Shown: positions 28,963-37,675 of the stretch, one piece after another
How the letters are laid out: each line of letters opens with the position of its first letter
Numbering within the stretch: position 1 is the stretch's first letter
NCBI GenBank assembly: GCA_015060485.1
Contig: SUYI01000032.1
Coordinates: 1-44,015, forward strand
DNA from: Prevotella sp.
GTDB lineage: Bacteria; Bacteroidota; Bacteroidia; Bacteroidales; Bacteroidaceae
DNA: 44,015 bases
Direction of reading: 5' to 3'
Position numbers and translations under genes: made by a program
Notes under the pieces: generated by a model
What the model was told of the DNA's origin: nothing
The model's database searches: none
The model's input: the letters and a program-made list of their open reading frames with translations, nothing else

Positions 28963-30129
28963 TTACTTGTTTTTAGTTAGAAATATGATTTCGTTATTGC
29001 GGATTGTTTTCTCCGTGTCGTGAATCTGACGTCGTAGCAGCTGCTGTTTCTGTTCGCTGGCGAGTATTTCGGAACGTAGCTTGTCGCGCTCGTCTGGGCC
29101 AGCCTGTGAATAGTGGTCGCGAGCCTTATCGAGGACTTGCTGCTGTTGCTGGTATTGCTGGCGCAAACTCTGCAACTCTTGGAACAGCCTGTTGCTGCCA
29201 GGTCCTCGGAAGTCGGCCTGGCGGGTGTAGGTGAGGTCGTCGTTGATGACAAAGGTAAATTCGCGGACCACGGGCTTCTGCTGCCTTCGCTCTACGACGT
29301 GGTGGAGCCTTTCCATCGACTCCTGACGGGTTGCATCGTCCGTCCAAGTGTCCTCAATGCGGTCGATGCGTGCGTAAGGGGCGATTTCCTCAAGACTTAA
29401 TCCTGAGGCGCTGTAGGTCTGGCGGCTTGTTGGGGGCAGGAACAGATAGACGCAAACCGTGTCAGCGGGTTGGTTGCGGTCTGTGGCAAACCATCCCAGA
29501 TTACTGTACTCGTCGATGATGTAGAGGTAGTCGTTGGCCTCGCTGTTGAAGGGCATGCCGATGTTGACGGGATGCAGAAACTGTCCTTCTTCAGCGTCGT
29601 ATCGCGTCACGTAGATGTCGTAGCCGCCCAGTCCGTCGCCACCATCTGCGGCAAAGTAGAACGTCTGTCCGTCGCCCATCATGAAAGGATAGTTGACACG
29701 CTGGAACTGGTTGTCGTCGTTGATGCCTTTCAGCAGTTGCGGGCGCGACCATCGTTCGTCCAGGAAGTCGCTCATGTAGAGTTGCATGGTAGTGTCCGTC
29801 GGAGCCAGCGAGAAATAGCATCGCGAGCCCAGGTCGTTGACGTGAACGAAGGCATCGGGTTGCTGCTGGGTGTGGAAGATGTCCTGATGGCGGGCTACCT
29901 GTCCCACTTCTGGCGAAAGGAGATAGGCGGAAAGGAACTGCTTTTTGGGAATCACCATGCTGTCGATGAAAAGGATACGTTGTGTGTTTTCTGTCATTCG
30001 TTCCAACTTAGCCTGATGCTCAATCTGTTCTGGTGTAAGCTTAGGTTTTGCTGCCCTGCGCTTCTGAGCCGTAGCTGACAGCGTAAGGAGCATGAGGAAC
30101 GATATGAACAGGCAACGCGTCTTCATCAT
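28963..30129 (-). CDS. exported PD40/WD40-like beta-propeller protein
   Basis: 388 residues from MMKTRCLFISFLMLLTLSAT; a signal peptide ends at about residue 21 (TAQ). The middle has TolB/PD40-type blades: YPFMMGDGQTFYFAADGGDG, then GGYDIYVTRYD, and NDYLYIIDEYSNLGWFATDR. The C-terminus (from about 290) is a Gln/Arg-rich coiled coil. Similar proteins occur throughout Bacteroidetes, some near OmpA-like proteins of the envelope; the function is not known. A TATCTTTG -7 box lies at 30134-30141, placing the start of transcription almost at the ATG. Confidence 0.8.
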   Translation of the reverse strand: MMKTRCLFISFLMLLTLSATAQKRRAAKPKLTPEQIEHQAKLERMTENTQRILFIDSMVIPKKQFLSAYLLSPEVGQVARHQDIFHTQQQPDAFVHVNDLGSRCYFSLAPTDTTMQLYMSDFLDERWSRPQLLKGINDDNQFQRVNYPFMMGDGQTFYFAADGGDGLGGYDIYVTRYDAEEGQFLHPVNIGMPFNSEANDYLYIIDEYSNLGWFATDRNQPADTVCVYLFLPPTSRQTYSASGLSLEEIAPYARIDRIEDTWTDDATRQESMERLHHVVERRQQKPVVREFTFVINDDLTYTRQADFRGPGSNRLFQELQSLRQQYQQQQQVLDKARDHYSQAGPDERDKLRSEILASEQKQQLLRRQIHDTEKTIRNNEIIFLTKNK

Positions 30130-30190
30130 TAGGCAAAGATACGAAAAAGTAATGGATATTGTATCTTTGGCAGAATACAATTAAAGATAT

Positions 30191-30937
30191 TTAATATTCT
30201 ACGAGCTTGTCGTCAGCTTCCAGTGCGCGCCAAATACTATATCTTGCTTCCGGGTTCAGTGTTTCCATGTGGGCAAACAGTTCTTGTGCGGTGGTGCGGT
30301 TGGTGGACTTTTCGTAGGGGCATTGCTTCAGTTGTTTTTCATAGCCTTTTTGCTCGCTGTAGGTGCGGATATCAGCCTCCTGACAGAGACACAGCGGACG
30401 GATGATGGTGAGTGGCATCTTGCGCATGCGGAGCTTGGCGGGCATGGTGGCAAAATGGCCTTGGAAGGTGAGGTTCATCAGTGCTGTATGGATGATGTCA
30501 TCCTGATGGTGGCCCAGGGCTATCTTCGTACAACCTAATTCCTGGGCGAGGTTGAAGAGTTGCTTGCGGCGTTGCCAGGAACAGAGGAAGCAGGCGGGTT
30601 TGGCTTTGAGGTTTGAGGTTTGAGGCTTGAGGTTTGAGATTTCGCTTGTTGTTTCGAAGCGGGTGGTCCTTACGTGGAGAGGAACGTCGAGACGGTTGCA
30701 AAACGACTGTAGGTAGGTGGTGTCCGTTTCGTAGTGGATGTTTTCCATTCGGACATGCAGGGCCTCTACGGTGAAATGGGGAACATGGATTTGGGAGCGG
30801 CGGGCAAGGAACTCAAGCAGGCAAAGCGAGTCCTTTCCACCAGACAAACCGACGAGGATGCGGTCGTCCTCGTCGATGAGCTGGAACTGACCCAGCGCTT
30901 TGTTAAATTGTTTCCAGAGTCGTTCTTCGATCGTCAT
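30191..30937 (-). CDS. ttcA: TtcA-like tRNA 2-thiocytidine biosynthesis protein
   Basis: 248 residues. PP-loop ATPase motif VGLSGGKDSLCLLEFL (about residues 28-43), then the CxxC pair KPACFLCSWQRRKQLF, and GHHQDDIIHTALMNLTFQG typical of the TtcA/TilS-like group. It thiolates C32 of tRNAs using an Fe-S cluster. A heptanucleotide array adds an in-frame SNLKPQTSNLK stretch at about residue 103, just before the CxxC. The start directly abuts the stop of the DUF486 gene. Confidence 0.88.
   Translation of the reverse strand: MTIEERLWKQFNKALGQFQLIDEDDRILVGLSGGKDSLCLLEFLARRSQIHVPHFTVEALHVRMENIHYETDTTYLQSFCNRLDVPLHVRTTRFETTSEISNLKPQTSNLKAKPACFLCSWQRRKQLFNLAQELGCTKIALGHHQDDIIHTALMNLTFQGHFATMPAKLRMRKMPLTIIRPLCLCQEADIRTYSEQKGYEKQLKQCPYEKSTNRTTAQELFAHMETLNPEARYSIWRALEADDKLVEY
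30608..30642. repeat. heptanucleotide array in the ttcA-like gene
   Basis: Five 7-bp units on the plus strand: GAGGTTT twice, GAGGCTT, GAGGTTT, GAGATTT. It is the same motif and orientation as the array at 27843-27877. Confidence 0.87.
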
Positions 30938-31309
30938 TTAGTGATCCATAAACACCAGATAGACAGCACAGATGATGAGGAAGAAGGCCAGGATATGGTT
31001 CCAATGCAGGTGAGTGCCTTGGAACATGATGTTGGCAATGATGCAGAACACAGCCAGCGAGATGCATTCCTGAATGACCTTCAGCTGAATGAGGTTGAAG
31101 GGTCCGCCGTTCTCGACAAAACCCAAACGGTTGGCGGGGACCTGACAGCAGTATTCAAAGAAGGCGATGCCCCACGAAAAGACAATGACGCCTATCAGCG
31201 GCCAGTTGTTCGACACACCGTTCTCCTGTAACTTTAAATGCCCATACCAAGCCAGCGTCATAAAGACGTTGCTTAGTATGAGCAATATGATAGTATAAAG
31301 TCCGTTCAT
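30938..31309 (-). CDS. DUF486 (DMT superfamily) membrane protein
   Basis: 123 residues from MNGLYTIILLILSNVFMTLA. Four predicted membrane helices and the family sequence AWYGHLKLQ followed by PLIGVIVFSWGIAFFEYCCQ, VPANRLG and FNLIQLKVIQECI. DUF486 proteins are small drug/metabolite-transporter relatives of unknown function. It lies 33 bp after the large FNR/GltD fusion and abuts the ttcA-like gene, probably one transcript. Confidence 0.9.
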   Translation of the reverse strand: MNGLYTIILLILSNVFMTLAWYGHLKLQENGVSNNWPLIGVIVFSWGIAFFEYCCQVPANRLGFVENGGPFNLIQLKVIQECISLAVFCIIANIMFQGTHLHWNHILAFFLIICAVYLVFMDH

Positions 31310-31342
31310 AATTTTATCCTTGCGGCAAAACCGCAAAGCACA

Positions 31343-33697
31343 TTATTTTTTCTGAAGGAATTCATCCATGTTCAAGGCAGCACGACGGCCATCGCCCATA
31401 GCAAGGATCACCGTAGCACCACCACGCACGATGTCGCCACCAGCGAAGATTTCTTTGCGCGATGACTGCATCTCCTCAGAGACGGCGATGGTGTTCTTGC
31501 GGCCAAGCTCCAAGCCCTCGATAGACTTTGGAACCAACGGGTTGGGCGAAACACCTACAGCCACGATAACCTGATCGACATCGAGTGTTACTGTCTTGCC
31601 CTCAACGGGAACTGGCGAGCGACGACCCGAAGCATCCGGTTCACCCAGCTCCATCACCTGCAGAACGGCCTGCTTAACGGCACCCGTCTCATCAGCGATA
31701 TACTCGATAGGATTGTGCAGCGTCAGGAAGTTGATGCCTTCCTCCTTGGCGTGCTTCACCTCCTCCAGACGGGCAGGCATCTCAACCTCAGAACGACGGT
31801 AAACGAGTGTTACCTCTGCACCAAGGCGCTTGGCAGTACGGCAAGAGTCCATAGCGGTGTTACCACCACCCACTACGAGCACACTCTTTGCCGGGTTCAA
31901 TGGGGTATCGGTCTGGGGGTTTGCAGCATCCATGAGGTTCACACGGGTAAGATACTCGTTACTTGACATGATGTTGATGCTGTTCTCACCAGGGATATTC
32001 ATGAAGTTAGGCAGACCAGCGCCCGATCCAACGAAGATGCCCTTGAAGCCCTGTTCCTCAAGCTGTTCAACGCTGATGGTCTTACCTACAATCACGTCGG
32101 TCTGGAAGTGAACACCCATCTTGGCAAGGTTCTCGATTTCGACGTCTACAATCTTATTGGGCAGACGGAATTCGGGGATACCATACTTCAGAACACCACC
32201 AATCTCGTGCAGGGCCTCGAAGACATAGACATCGTAACCCTTCTTCACCATATCACCTGCGAAGCTCAGACCAGCAGGACCTGAACCCACGACAGCAATC
32301 TTGATGCCGTTGGCAGGGGCAATCTCTGGCAGAGAGATGTTTCCGCTCTCGCGCTCGAAATCGGCAGCGAAACGCTCCAGATAGCCGATAGCCACAGCGG
32401 GCTCATTCATCTTCAGATGGATACACTTGCTCTCGCATTGCTTCTCCTGAGGACAGACACGACCACAGACAGCAGGGAGGGCAGAGGTGTTCTTCAGCAC
32501 CTTGGCAGCAGCCAGAAACTGACCACGCTCGATGTTCTTGATAAACGACGGGATGTTGATGTTTACAGGACATCCTTCCACGCAAGTAGGCTTGGCGCAG
32601 TCAAGACAACGCTTGGCTTCTGTCATGGCCATCTCCTTTGTCAGGCCAATGTTTACCTCCTCAGTACGAGTGGTTGCACGATAGACGGGGTCGAGCTCAG
32701 GCATGATGACACGCTCAATCTGCGTGCGCTCCTTGGGTTTCATAGAAGCACGGAGCTCCTTGCGCCAATCGGCATCGCGATCGGTCAGGATGTCGATGGT
32801 GTCGTTCGTGGGATCATTGTCCATCACGATATCTGTTGTCGTGTTTGCGACGATAGTGTCGTCGCTTACAGAACTAAGGTGCTCCTCGTAGTGAGCCAGC
32901 TCTTCTTGCTCCTCACGCTTGAAGGTACCCATGCGTTTGAACATCTCGTCCCAGTCAACCAATGCTCCGTCAAACTCAGGACCATCGATGCAGACGAACT
33001 TCGTCTTGCCTCCGATCGTCAGACGACAGGCACCACACATACCAGTACCATCGACCATAATCGTATTCAGAGAAACCTCACAGGGGATGTTATGCTTCTG
33101 AGCGGTAAGGTTCGAGAACTTCATCATGATGGGAGGACCGATGGCGAATACCTTATCCACGTGCTCCTGCTCGAAGAATTTCTCCATACCAACGGTCACT
33201 ACGCCTTTTTCGCCGTAGCTACCATCGTCGGTCATGATGATGACCTCGTCAGAGCTCTCGCGAACCTTGTCCTCGAGGATAATCAGGTCTTTGCTACGTC
33301 CGGCCATCACGCTCAGCACTCTGTTGCCAGCGGCTTTCAATGCCTGGATGATAGGTAGCATGGGAGCCACACCTAGTCCGCCACCGGCACAAACCACTGT
33401 GCCGTATTTCTCGATGCGCGTGGGATTACCCAACGGACCGACCACGTCGGCGACGAAGTCACCCTCGCCGAGGGCACAGAGTTTCTTTGAAGACAGTCCT
33501 ACCATCTGAACCACCAATGTGATGGTACCCTTCTCGATATCAGCACCAGCGATGGTCAGCGGCATACGCTCACCTTTCTTGTCCACACGCACGATGACGA
33601 AGTTACCTGCCTTGCGGCTCTTCGCAATCAGCGGTGCCTCGATTTCAAAGAGAAAAACCTTCTCTGAGAATTGCTCTTTTCTTACGATTTTATTCAT
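31343..33697 (-). CDS. fused FNR-like FAD/NAD-binding subunit and GltD-like NADPH oxidoreductase
   Basis: 784 residues, two enzymes in one chain. Residues 1-275: DHOD-B/sulfide-dehydrogenase type FAD/NAD(P)-binding module with VCAGGGLGVAPMLPIIQAL and a 2Fe-2S site (GTGMCGACRLTIGGKTKFVC). Residues 320-784: GltD/NfnB-like half with two 4Fe-4S sites (CLDCAKPTCVEGCPVNI; CGRVCPQEKQCESKC), FAD-binding VVGSGPAGLSFAGDM and NADPH-binding VVGGGNTAMDSCRTAKRLGA. In Clostridium and others the two halves are separate NfnA/NfnB subunits that bifurcate electrons between NADPH, NADH and ferredoxin; the fusion is common in Bacteroidetes. Glutamate synthase activity is not implied. A full promoter lies directly upstream. 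Confidence 0.93.
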   Translation of the reverse strand: MNKIVRKEQFSEKVFLFEIEAPLIAKSRKAGNFVIVRVDKKGERMPLTIAGADIEKGTITLVVQMVGLSSKKLCALGEGDFVADVVGPLGNPTRIEKYGTVVCAGGGLGVAPMLPIIQALKAAGNRVLSVMAGRSKDLIILEDKVRESSDEVIIMTDDGSYGEKGVVTVGMEKFFEQEHVDKVFAIGPPIMMKFSNLTAQKHNIPCEVSLNTIMVDGTGMCGACRLTIGGKTKFVCIDGPEFDGALVDWDEMFKRMGTFKREEQEELAHYEEHLSSVSDDTIVANTTTDIVMDNDPTNDTIDILTDRDADWRKELRASMKPKERTQIERVIMPELDPVYRATTRTEEVNIGLTKEMAMTEAKRCLDCAKPTCVEGCPVNINIPSFIKNIERGQFLAAAKVLKNTSALPAVCGRVCPQEKQCESKCIHLKMNEPAVAIGYLERFAADFERESGNISLPEIAPANGIKIAVVGSGPAGLSFAGDMVKKGYDVYVFEALHEIGGVLKYGIPEFRLPNKIVDVEIENLAKMGVHFQTDVIVGKTISVEQLEEQGFKGIFVGSGAGLPNFMNIPGENSINIMSSNEYLTRVNLMDAANPQTDTPLNPAKSVLVVGGGNTAMDSCRTAKRLGAEVTLVYRRSEVEMPARLEEVKHAKEEGINFLTLHNPIEYIADETGAVKQAVLQVMELGEPDASGRRSPVPVEGKTVTLDVDQVIVAVGVSPNPLVPKSIEGLELGRKNTIAVSEEMQSSRKEIFAGGDIVRGGATVILAMGDGRRAALNMDEFLQKK

Positions 33698-33727
33698 AAT
33701 TCATTTGCTTAGTTTACATTTTGCGTG

Positions 33728-33759
33728 CAAAGGTACGAAAATATGAGCAAAATGCCAAA
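33728..33759 (-). promoter_or_regulatory. promoter of the FNR/GltD fusion gene
   Basis: Minus strand: TTTG (33756-33759), 20 nt, TACCTTTG (33728-33735). The -33 box lies in the left arm of the terminator hairpin of the upstream gene. Confidence 0.8.
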
Positions 33760-33784
33760 TAAATCGTGGTTTATTTGGCATTTT
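33749..33784 (-). terminator. terminator of the cytidylate-kinase-like gene
   Basis: AAAATGCCAAATAAA (33749-33763) and TTTATTTGGCATTTT (33770-33784) form a perfect 15-bp stem with a 6-nt loop, 30 bp after the stop codon at 33815. Confidence 0.8.
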
Positions 33785-33814
33785 GAAATGATATCCTTAG
33801 CGATATTTTTCGTT

Positions 33815-34459
33815 CTATCCGATGTACTGAAGTATTAGCTCGACAATTTCATCCTCGGTTTTGTCTTCCATGTTGAACACGAGGTCGTAGTTGCGAGTGT
33901 CGTAACGCGATGTGCCGGTATACTTCTTGACGTAGGTCTCACGCATTTCATCCACTTTCTTGATGATCTTCTCGGCCTCCTCGTGGCTCAGGTTCTGCTT
34001 GCCCATAAGGCGCTGGATACGGTGCTCCAGAGGAGCCTGAATGAGGATGCTCAGGTGGTTGGGGTGGTCGGCGAATACGTGGAAACCAGAACGTCCTGCT
34101 ACGACGCAAGATTCCTCAGCGGCAACGTTGGTCAGGATTTCCTTCTCGACTTTAAACATCTCACCGCTGGTCAGCAGGGTTGCTCCCTGGCCAGTCATTT
34201 GCTGGTAGTACCACATCTCGTTCATGCCCTGGCCCATATACATGGCAGCATTGATGAATTCGCGCAGCCAATTAGCCTTGCTGGCTTTCAGCTTTTCAAT
34301 TTCGCCGGTAGACAGATGATACTTCTCTTTCAACTCGTTGATGAGTGCCTTGTCGTAGAAAGGAACGCTCAACTTCTCGGCCAACTTTCTGCCAACAGTG
34401 CGACCACCACTTCCTAACTCGCGATTAATCGTGATGACATACTTTTGATTTTTGTCCAT
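33815..34459 (-). CDS. cytidylate kinase-like family protein
   Basis: 214 residues from MDKNQKYVITINRELGSGGR. P-loop variant RELGSGGRTVGRKLAEKL, then VVAGRSGFHVFADHPNHLSI (about residues 110-129) and a lid-like RIQRLMGKQNLSHEEAEKII; KYTGTSRYDTRNYDLVFNM near the end. This is the cytidylate kinase 2 group, widespread in gut Bacteroidetes and Firmicutes, related to Cmk but of unproven substrate. The ATG was chosen because it lies just before the first beta strand and 53 nt after a full promoter. Confidence 0.88.
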   Translation of the reverse strand: MDKNQKYVITINRELGSGGRTVGRKLAEKLSVPFYDKALINELKEKYHLSTGEIEKLKASKANWLREFINAAMYMGQGMNEMWYYQQMTGQGATLLTSGEMFKVEKEILTNVAAEESCVVAGRSGFHVFADHPNHLSILIQAPLEHRIQRLMGKQNLSHEEAEKIIKKVDEMRETYVKKYTGTSRYDTRNYDLVFNMEDKTEDEIVELILQYIG

Positions 34460-34511
34460 ATTGTTAGTTTTTTGGGTTAATAATAATCCTTCGTTTGCTC
34501 TGAATCTGTTG

Positions 34512-34542
34512 CAAAGATACAAAAACTTTATTAATCTTCAAA
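34512..34542 (-). promoter_or_regulatory. promoter of the cytidylate-kinase-like gene
   Basis: Minus strand: TTTG (34539-34542), 19 nt, TATCTTTG (34512-34519). Confidence 0.78.
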
Positions 34543-34576
34543 GAAAATCGTCACAAAATGTAATTTGTCGTACAAA

Positions 34577-35896
34577 TTAGTCGATAATCTCGCAGCCCAT
34601 ATAAGGTACCAAAGCAGCAGGAATCTTGATGCCGTTCTCCGTCTGGTTGTTTTCCAGCAGTGCGGCCACGATGCGCGGCAGAGCCAATGCAGAACCGTTC
34701 AGCGTGTGGCAGAGCTCAGGCTTCTTACTTCCCTCGGGACGATAGCGGCACTTCAGACGATTGGCCTGATAGGTGTCGAAATTCGATACTGACGATACCT
34801 CGAGCCAGCGACCCTGAGCCTCTGAATAGACCTCAAAGTCGTAGCAGATGGCAGAGGTGAAGCTCTGATCGCCACCACAAAGCAACAGGATGCGATAGGG
34901 CAGTTCCAGCTTCTTCAGCAGTCCCTCTACGTGCTCCAGCATCTCCTTGTGACTCTCCTTCGAGTGCTCGGGCTTGTCGATGCGTACAATCTCAATCTTC
35001 GAGAACTCATGCAGACGGTTCAGTCCGCGGACATCCTTACCATACGATCCTGCCTCACGACGGAAACACTCCGTATAGGCACAGTTCTTGATGGGCAGGT
35101 CCTTCTCGTCGAGAATCACGTCGCGATAGATATTCGTGACAGGCACCTCGGCGGTGGGAATCAGATAGAAGTCGTCCACCTCGCAGTGATACATCTGGCC
35201 TTCCTTGTCGGGCAGCTGACCCGTACCATAGCCTGAAGCCTGGTTCACAACCGTCGGAGGCATGATCTCCGTATAGCCGGCCTTGTTGGCTTCAGCAAGG
35301 AAGAAATTGATCAGCGCACGCTGCAGACGGGCTCCCTTGCCGATATAGACGGGGAAACCTGCACCCGTGATCTTCACGCCCAGGTCGAAGTCGATGAGTT
35401 TGTATTTCTTGGCGAGCTCCCAGTGGGGCAGGGGATTGGCAATGCCCAGCGAGGGGTTCACGTCCCAGTTGCCGACAGTGTCGTCAGGACCGCACTCCTT
35501 CAGGTTCGACTTCACCACGTGGTTGTCCTCAGCGGACTTGCCCTCAGGAACCTCGTCGTAGGGGATGTTGGGAATCTGGCAGAGCAGCGTGGTCATCTCT
35601 TCCTGAGCCTTGGCCATCGTCTCGTCCATCAGCTTCGACTTCTCCTTCAGCTGGGCCACCTGAGCCTTCACCTGTTCAGCCTCGTCCTTCTTGCCTTCTT
35701 TCATCAGACGGCCAATCTGACCCGACAGTTGCTTCTGCTCGTTCAGGCTCTTGTCCAACTCCTGCTGGGCCTCACGGCGTTTCTTGTCGACGGCCAGTAC
35801 CTGGTCGATGGCTTCCTTTGCACCAGTAAAATGTTTCTTCTCCAATCCGCGAATCACGCGGTCAGTTTCTTCTGTAATAAGCTTCAGTGTAAGCAT
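34577..35896 (-). CDS. serS: seryl-tRNA synthetase
   Basis: 439 residues, normal length. An N-terminal antiparallel coiled coil (about residues 25-105) that holds the tRNA-Ser variable arm is followed by the class II catalytic core: motif 2 FRREAGSYGKDVRGLNRLHE followed by FSKIE, the Ser/ATP-binding TAEVPVTNIYRD, and motif 3 NGSALALPRIVAALLE. It charges tRNA-Ser with serine, and also selenocysteine tRNA where present. A full promoter precedes it, so it is transcribed on its own. Confidence 0.97.
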   Translation of the reverse strand: MLTLKLITEETDRVIRGLEKKHFTGAKEAIDQVLAVDKKRREAQQELDKSLNEQKQLSGQIGRLMKEGKKDEAEQVKAQVAQLKEKSKLMDETMAKAQEEMTTLLCQIPNIPYDEVPEGKSAEDNHVVKSNLKECGPDDTVGNWDVNPSLGIANPLPHWELAKKYKLIDFDLGVKITGAGFPVYIGKGARLQRALINFFLAEANKAGYTEIMPPTVVNQASGYGTGQLPDKEGQMYHCEVDDFYLIPTAEVPVTNIYRDVILDEKDLPIKNCAYTECFRREAGSYGKDVRGLNRLHEFSKIEIVRIDKPEHSKESHKEMLEHVEGLLKKLELPYRILLLCGGDQSFTSAICYDFEVYSEAQGRWLEVSSVSNFDTYQANRLKCRYRPEGSKKPELCHTLNGSALALPRIVAALLENNQTENGIKIPAALVPYMGCEIID

Positions 35897-35924
35897 AATT
35901 TTTTGTATTTTACAATTTTGCTTG

Positions 35925-35956
35925 CAAAATTACGAAAAATAAATGGACTAACCAAA
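35925..35956 (-). promoter_or_regulatory. serS promoter
   Basis: Minus strand: TTTG (35953-35956), 20 nt, TAATTTTG (35925-35932). The -33 box lies in the loop of the upstream terminator hairpin. Confidence 0.78.
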
Positions 35957-35969
35957 AGTCAGTCCATTT
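35941..35969 (-). terminator. terminator hairpin downstream of gdhA
   Basis: AAATGGACT (35941-35949) and AGTCCATTT (35961-35969), 9-bp stem with an 11-nt loop; on the minus strand an ATTTTTCG run follows. Confidence 0.7.
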
Positions 35970-35987
35970 TTATGAGTAATATTTTCT

Positions 35988-36087
35988 CGTCGAGCTTACA
36001 CAATGCTTGTCATCATCGTGATAACCTTGACTTCGTCGAGCTTACACAATGCTTGTCATCATCGTGATAACCTTGACTTCGTCGAGC
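35988..36087. repeat. 46-bp tandem repeat at the 3' end of gdhA
   Basis: CGTCGAGCTTACACAATG starts at 35988 and 36034, and CGTCGAGCTTATACAATG at 36080, exactly 46 bp apart; two full units plus a third that runs into the last codons of gdhA. On the minus strand each unit holds ATGATG...CATTGTGTAA, a degenerate copy of the gdhA end. Confidence 0.88.
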
Positions 36088-37425
36088 TTATACAATGCCC
36101 TGAGCCATCATGGCATTGGCAACCTTCATGAAGCCGGCTACGTTAGCACCCTTTACATAGTTGATGTAACCATCAGCCTGGGTACCGTACTTCACGCAGT
36201 TCTCGTGAATGTCGGCCATGATGCGCTTCAGGTAGTCGTCGACCTCCTTAGAAGTCCAGCTCAGGCGCTCTGAGTTCTGCGACATCTCAAGACCTGATAC
36301 TGATACACCACCGGCGTTAGAAGCCTTACCGGGAGCATAGAGAATCTTGGCATCCTGGAAAATCTTGATGGCCTCGGGCAGTGAAGGCATGTTAGCACCC
36401 TCAGCTACTGCGATGACGCCATTGTCGATCAGAGCCTGAGCTTGCTCGCCGTTGATCTCGTTCTGAGTAGCACAAGGCAGAGCGATGTCGGCCTTCTCGT
36501 GCCAGGGACGCTCGCCAGCGTGATATACTGCGTTGGGATACTCCTCAACATACTCCTTGATACGTCCGCGCTCAACGTTCTTCAGCTCCTTCACGTAAGC
36601 CAGCTTGTCGAAGTCGATACCGTCTGGATCGTAGATGTAACCGTCTGAGTCAGAGAGTGTCATGGGGATGGCACCCAGCTGCAGACACTTCTCGGTAGCA
36701 TACTGAGCTACGTTACCAGAACCAGAGATCAGCACCTTCTTACCCTTCAGTTCAATATTGCGGGTTGCGAGCATAGAGGTCAGGAAGTAAACACAACCGT
36801 AACCAGTAGCCTCAGGACGGATCAGTGAACCACCGAAAGAGAGACCCTTACCAGTGAGCACACCCTGGAACTGGTGAGTGAGCTTCTTGTACTGTCCGAA
36901 CAGATAGCCAACCTCACGACCACCTACACCGATGTCACCAGCAGGAACGTCCTCATCAGGACCGATGACGCGATACAGTTCGTTCATGAATGCCTGGCAG
37001 AAACGCATCACCTCAGCGTCGCTCTTGCCACGGGGCGAGAAGTCAGAACCACCCTTGGCACCACCCATGGGCAGCGTGGTCAGCGAGTTCTTGAAAGTCT
37101 GCTCGAAAGCAAGGAACTTCAGAATACCCAGGTTTACACTCTTGTGATAACGCAGACCTCCTTTGTACGGGCCAATAGCGTTGTTGTGCTGGATACGGTA
37201 ACCCATGTTGGTCTGTACCTTACCCTGGTCGTCAGTCCAGGTGATGCGGAACTCACAAACACGATCGGGGATGCAAAGACGCTCAATCAGATTGGCCTTT
37301 TCAAACTCGGGGTGCTTGTTGTACTCTTCCTCGATGGTGGGAAGTACCTGACTTACGGCCTGGATGTACTCCGGCTCGTTGGGAAATCTCTGTTTCAGTT
37401 CCTCTACAACTTTTGCTGCATTCAT
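36088..37425 (-). CDS. gdhA: NADP-specific glutamate dehydrogenase
   Basis: 445 residues, the normal size of the hexameric bacterial enzyme. The substrate site has the catalytic Lys region MGYRIQHNNAIGPYKGGLRY and LPMGGAKGGSDFSPRGKSD; the next motif is DVPAGDIGVGGREVGYLFG; the coenzyme fold has VLISGSGNVAQYATEKCLQL. It makes glutamate from 2-oxoglutarate and ammonia with NADPH, the main ammonium assimilation route in many Prevotella. Own promoter and terminator. Confidence 0.97.
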   Translation of the reverse strand: MNAAKVVEELKQRFPNEPEYIQAVSQVLPTIEEEYNKHPEFEKANLIERLCIPDRVCEFRITWTDDQGKVQTNMGYRIQHNNAIGPYKGGLRYHKSVNLGILKFLAFEQTFKNSLTTLPMGGAKGGSDFSPRGKSDAEVMRFCQAFMNELYRVIGPDEDVPAGDIGVGGREVGYLFGQYKKLTHQFQGVLTGKGLSFGGSLIRPEATGYGCVYFLTSMLATRNIELKGKKVLISGSGNVAQYATEKCLQLGAIPMTLSDSDGYIYDPDGIDFDKLAYVKELKNVERGRIKEYVEEYPNAVYHAGERPWHEKADIALPCATQNEINGEQAQALIDNGVIAVAEGANMPSLPEAIKIFQDAKILYAPGKASNAGGVSVSGLEMSQNSERLSWTSKEVDDYLKRIMADIHENCVKYGTQADGYINYVKGANVAGFMKVANAMMAQGIV

Positions 37426-37487
37426 AATCTTTTTACTTTTAAAGTTATTATACTATTGAAAATATTGATATTTCTCGTTTACGGTTG

Positions 37488-37519
37488 CAAAATTATATCA
37501 AAAACCACAAAACACCAAA
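37488..37519 (-). promoter_or_regulatory. gdhA promoter
   Basis: Minus strand: TTTG (37516-37519), 20 nt, TAATTTTG (37488-37495), about 60 nt before the ATG. Confidence 0.78.
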
Positions 37520-37606
37520 CATTTTGAAAGAAAAATCACGCAAACGCTTACGTTTTGTCACTTAATTGATTTATGTCAAGTCAAAATGTGTATAGATACA
37601 AAAAAT

Positions 37607-37632
37607 ATGTGCGCGAAAACAATCGCGCACAT
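37607..37632 (-). terminator. rpsA terminator
   Basis: ATGTGCGCG (37607-37615) and CGCGCACAT (37624-37632), 9-bp stem with an 8-nt loop, followed on the minus strand by a T run (ATTTTTTG). A weaker hairpin lies just before it (37633-37652). Confidence 0.85.
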
Positions 37633-37675
37633 ACCTTATTATATTATAAGGTGAGAGTTAACTCTTAACTAAGAA

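Noticed and set aside
35988..36079. Coding continuation of gdhA through the 46-bp repeats
   Set aside because: The gdhA stop codon precedes the repeats and GdhA already has its full family length.
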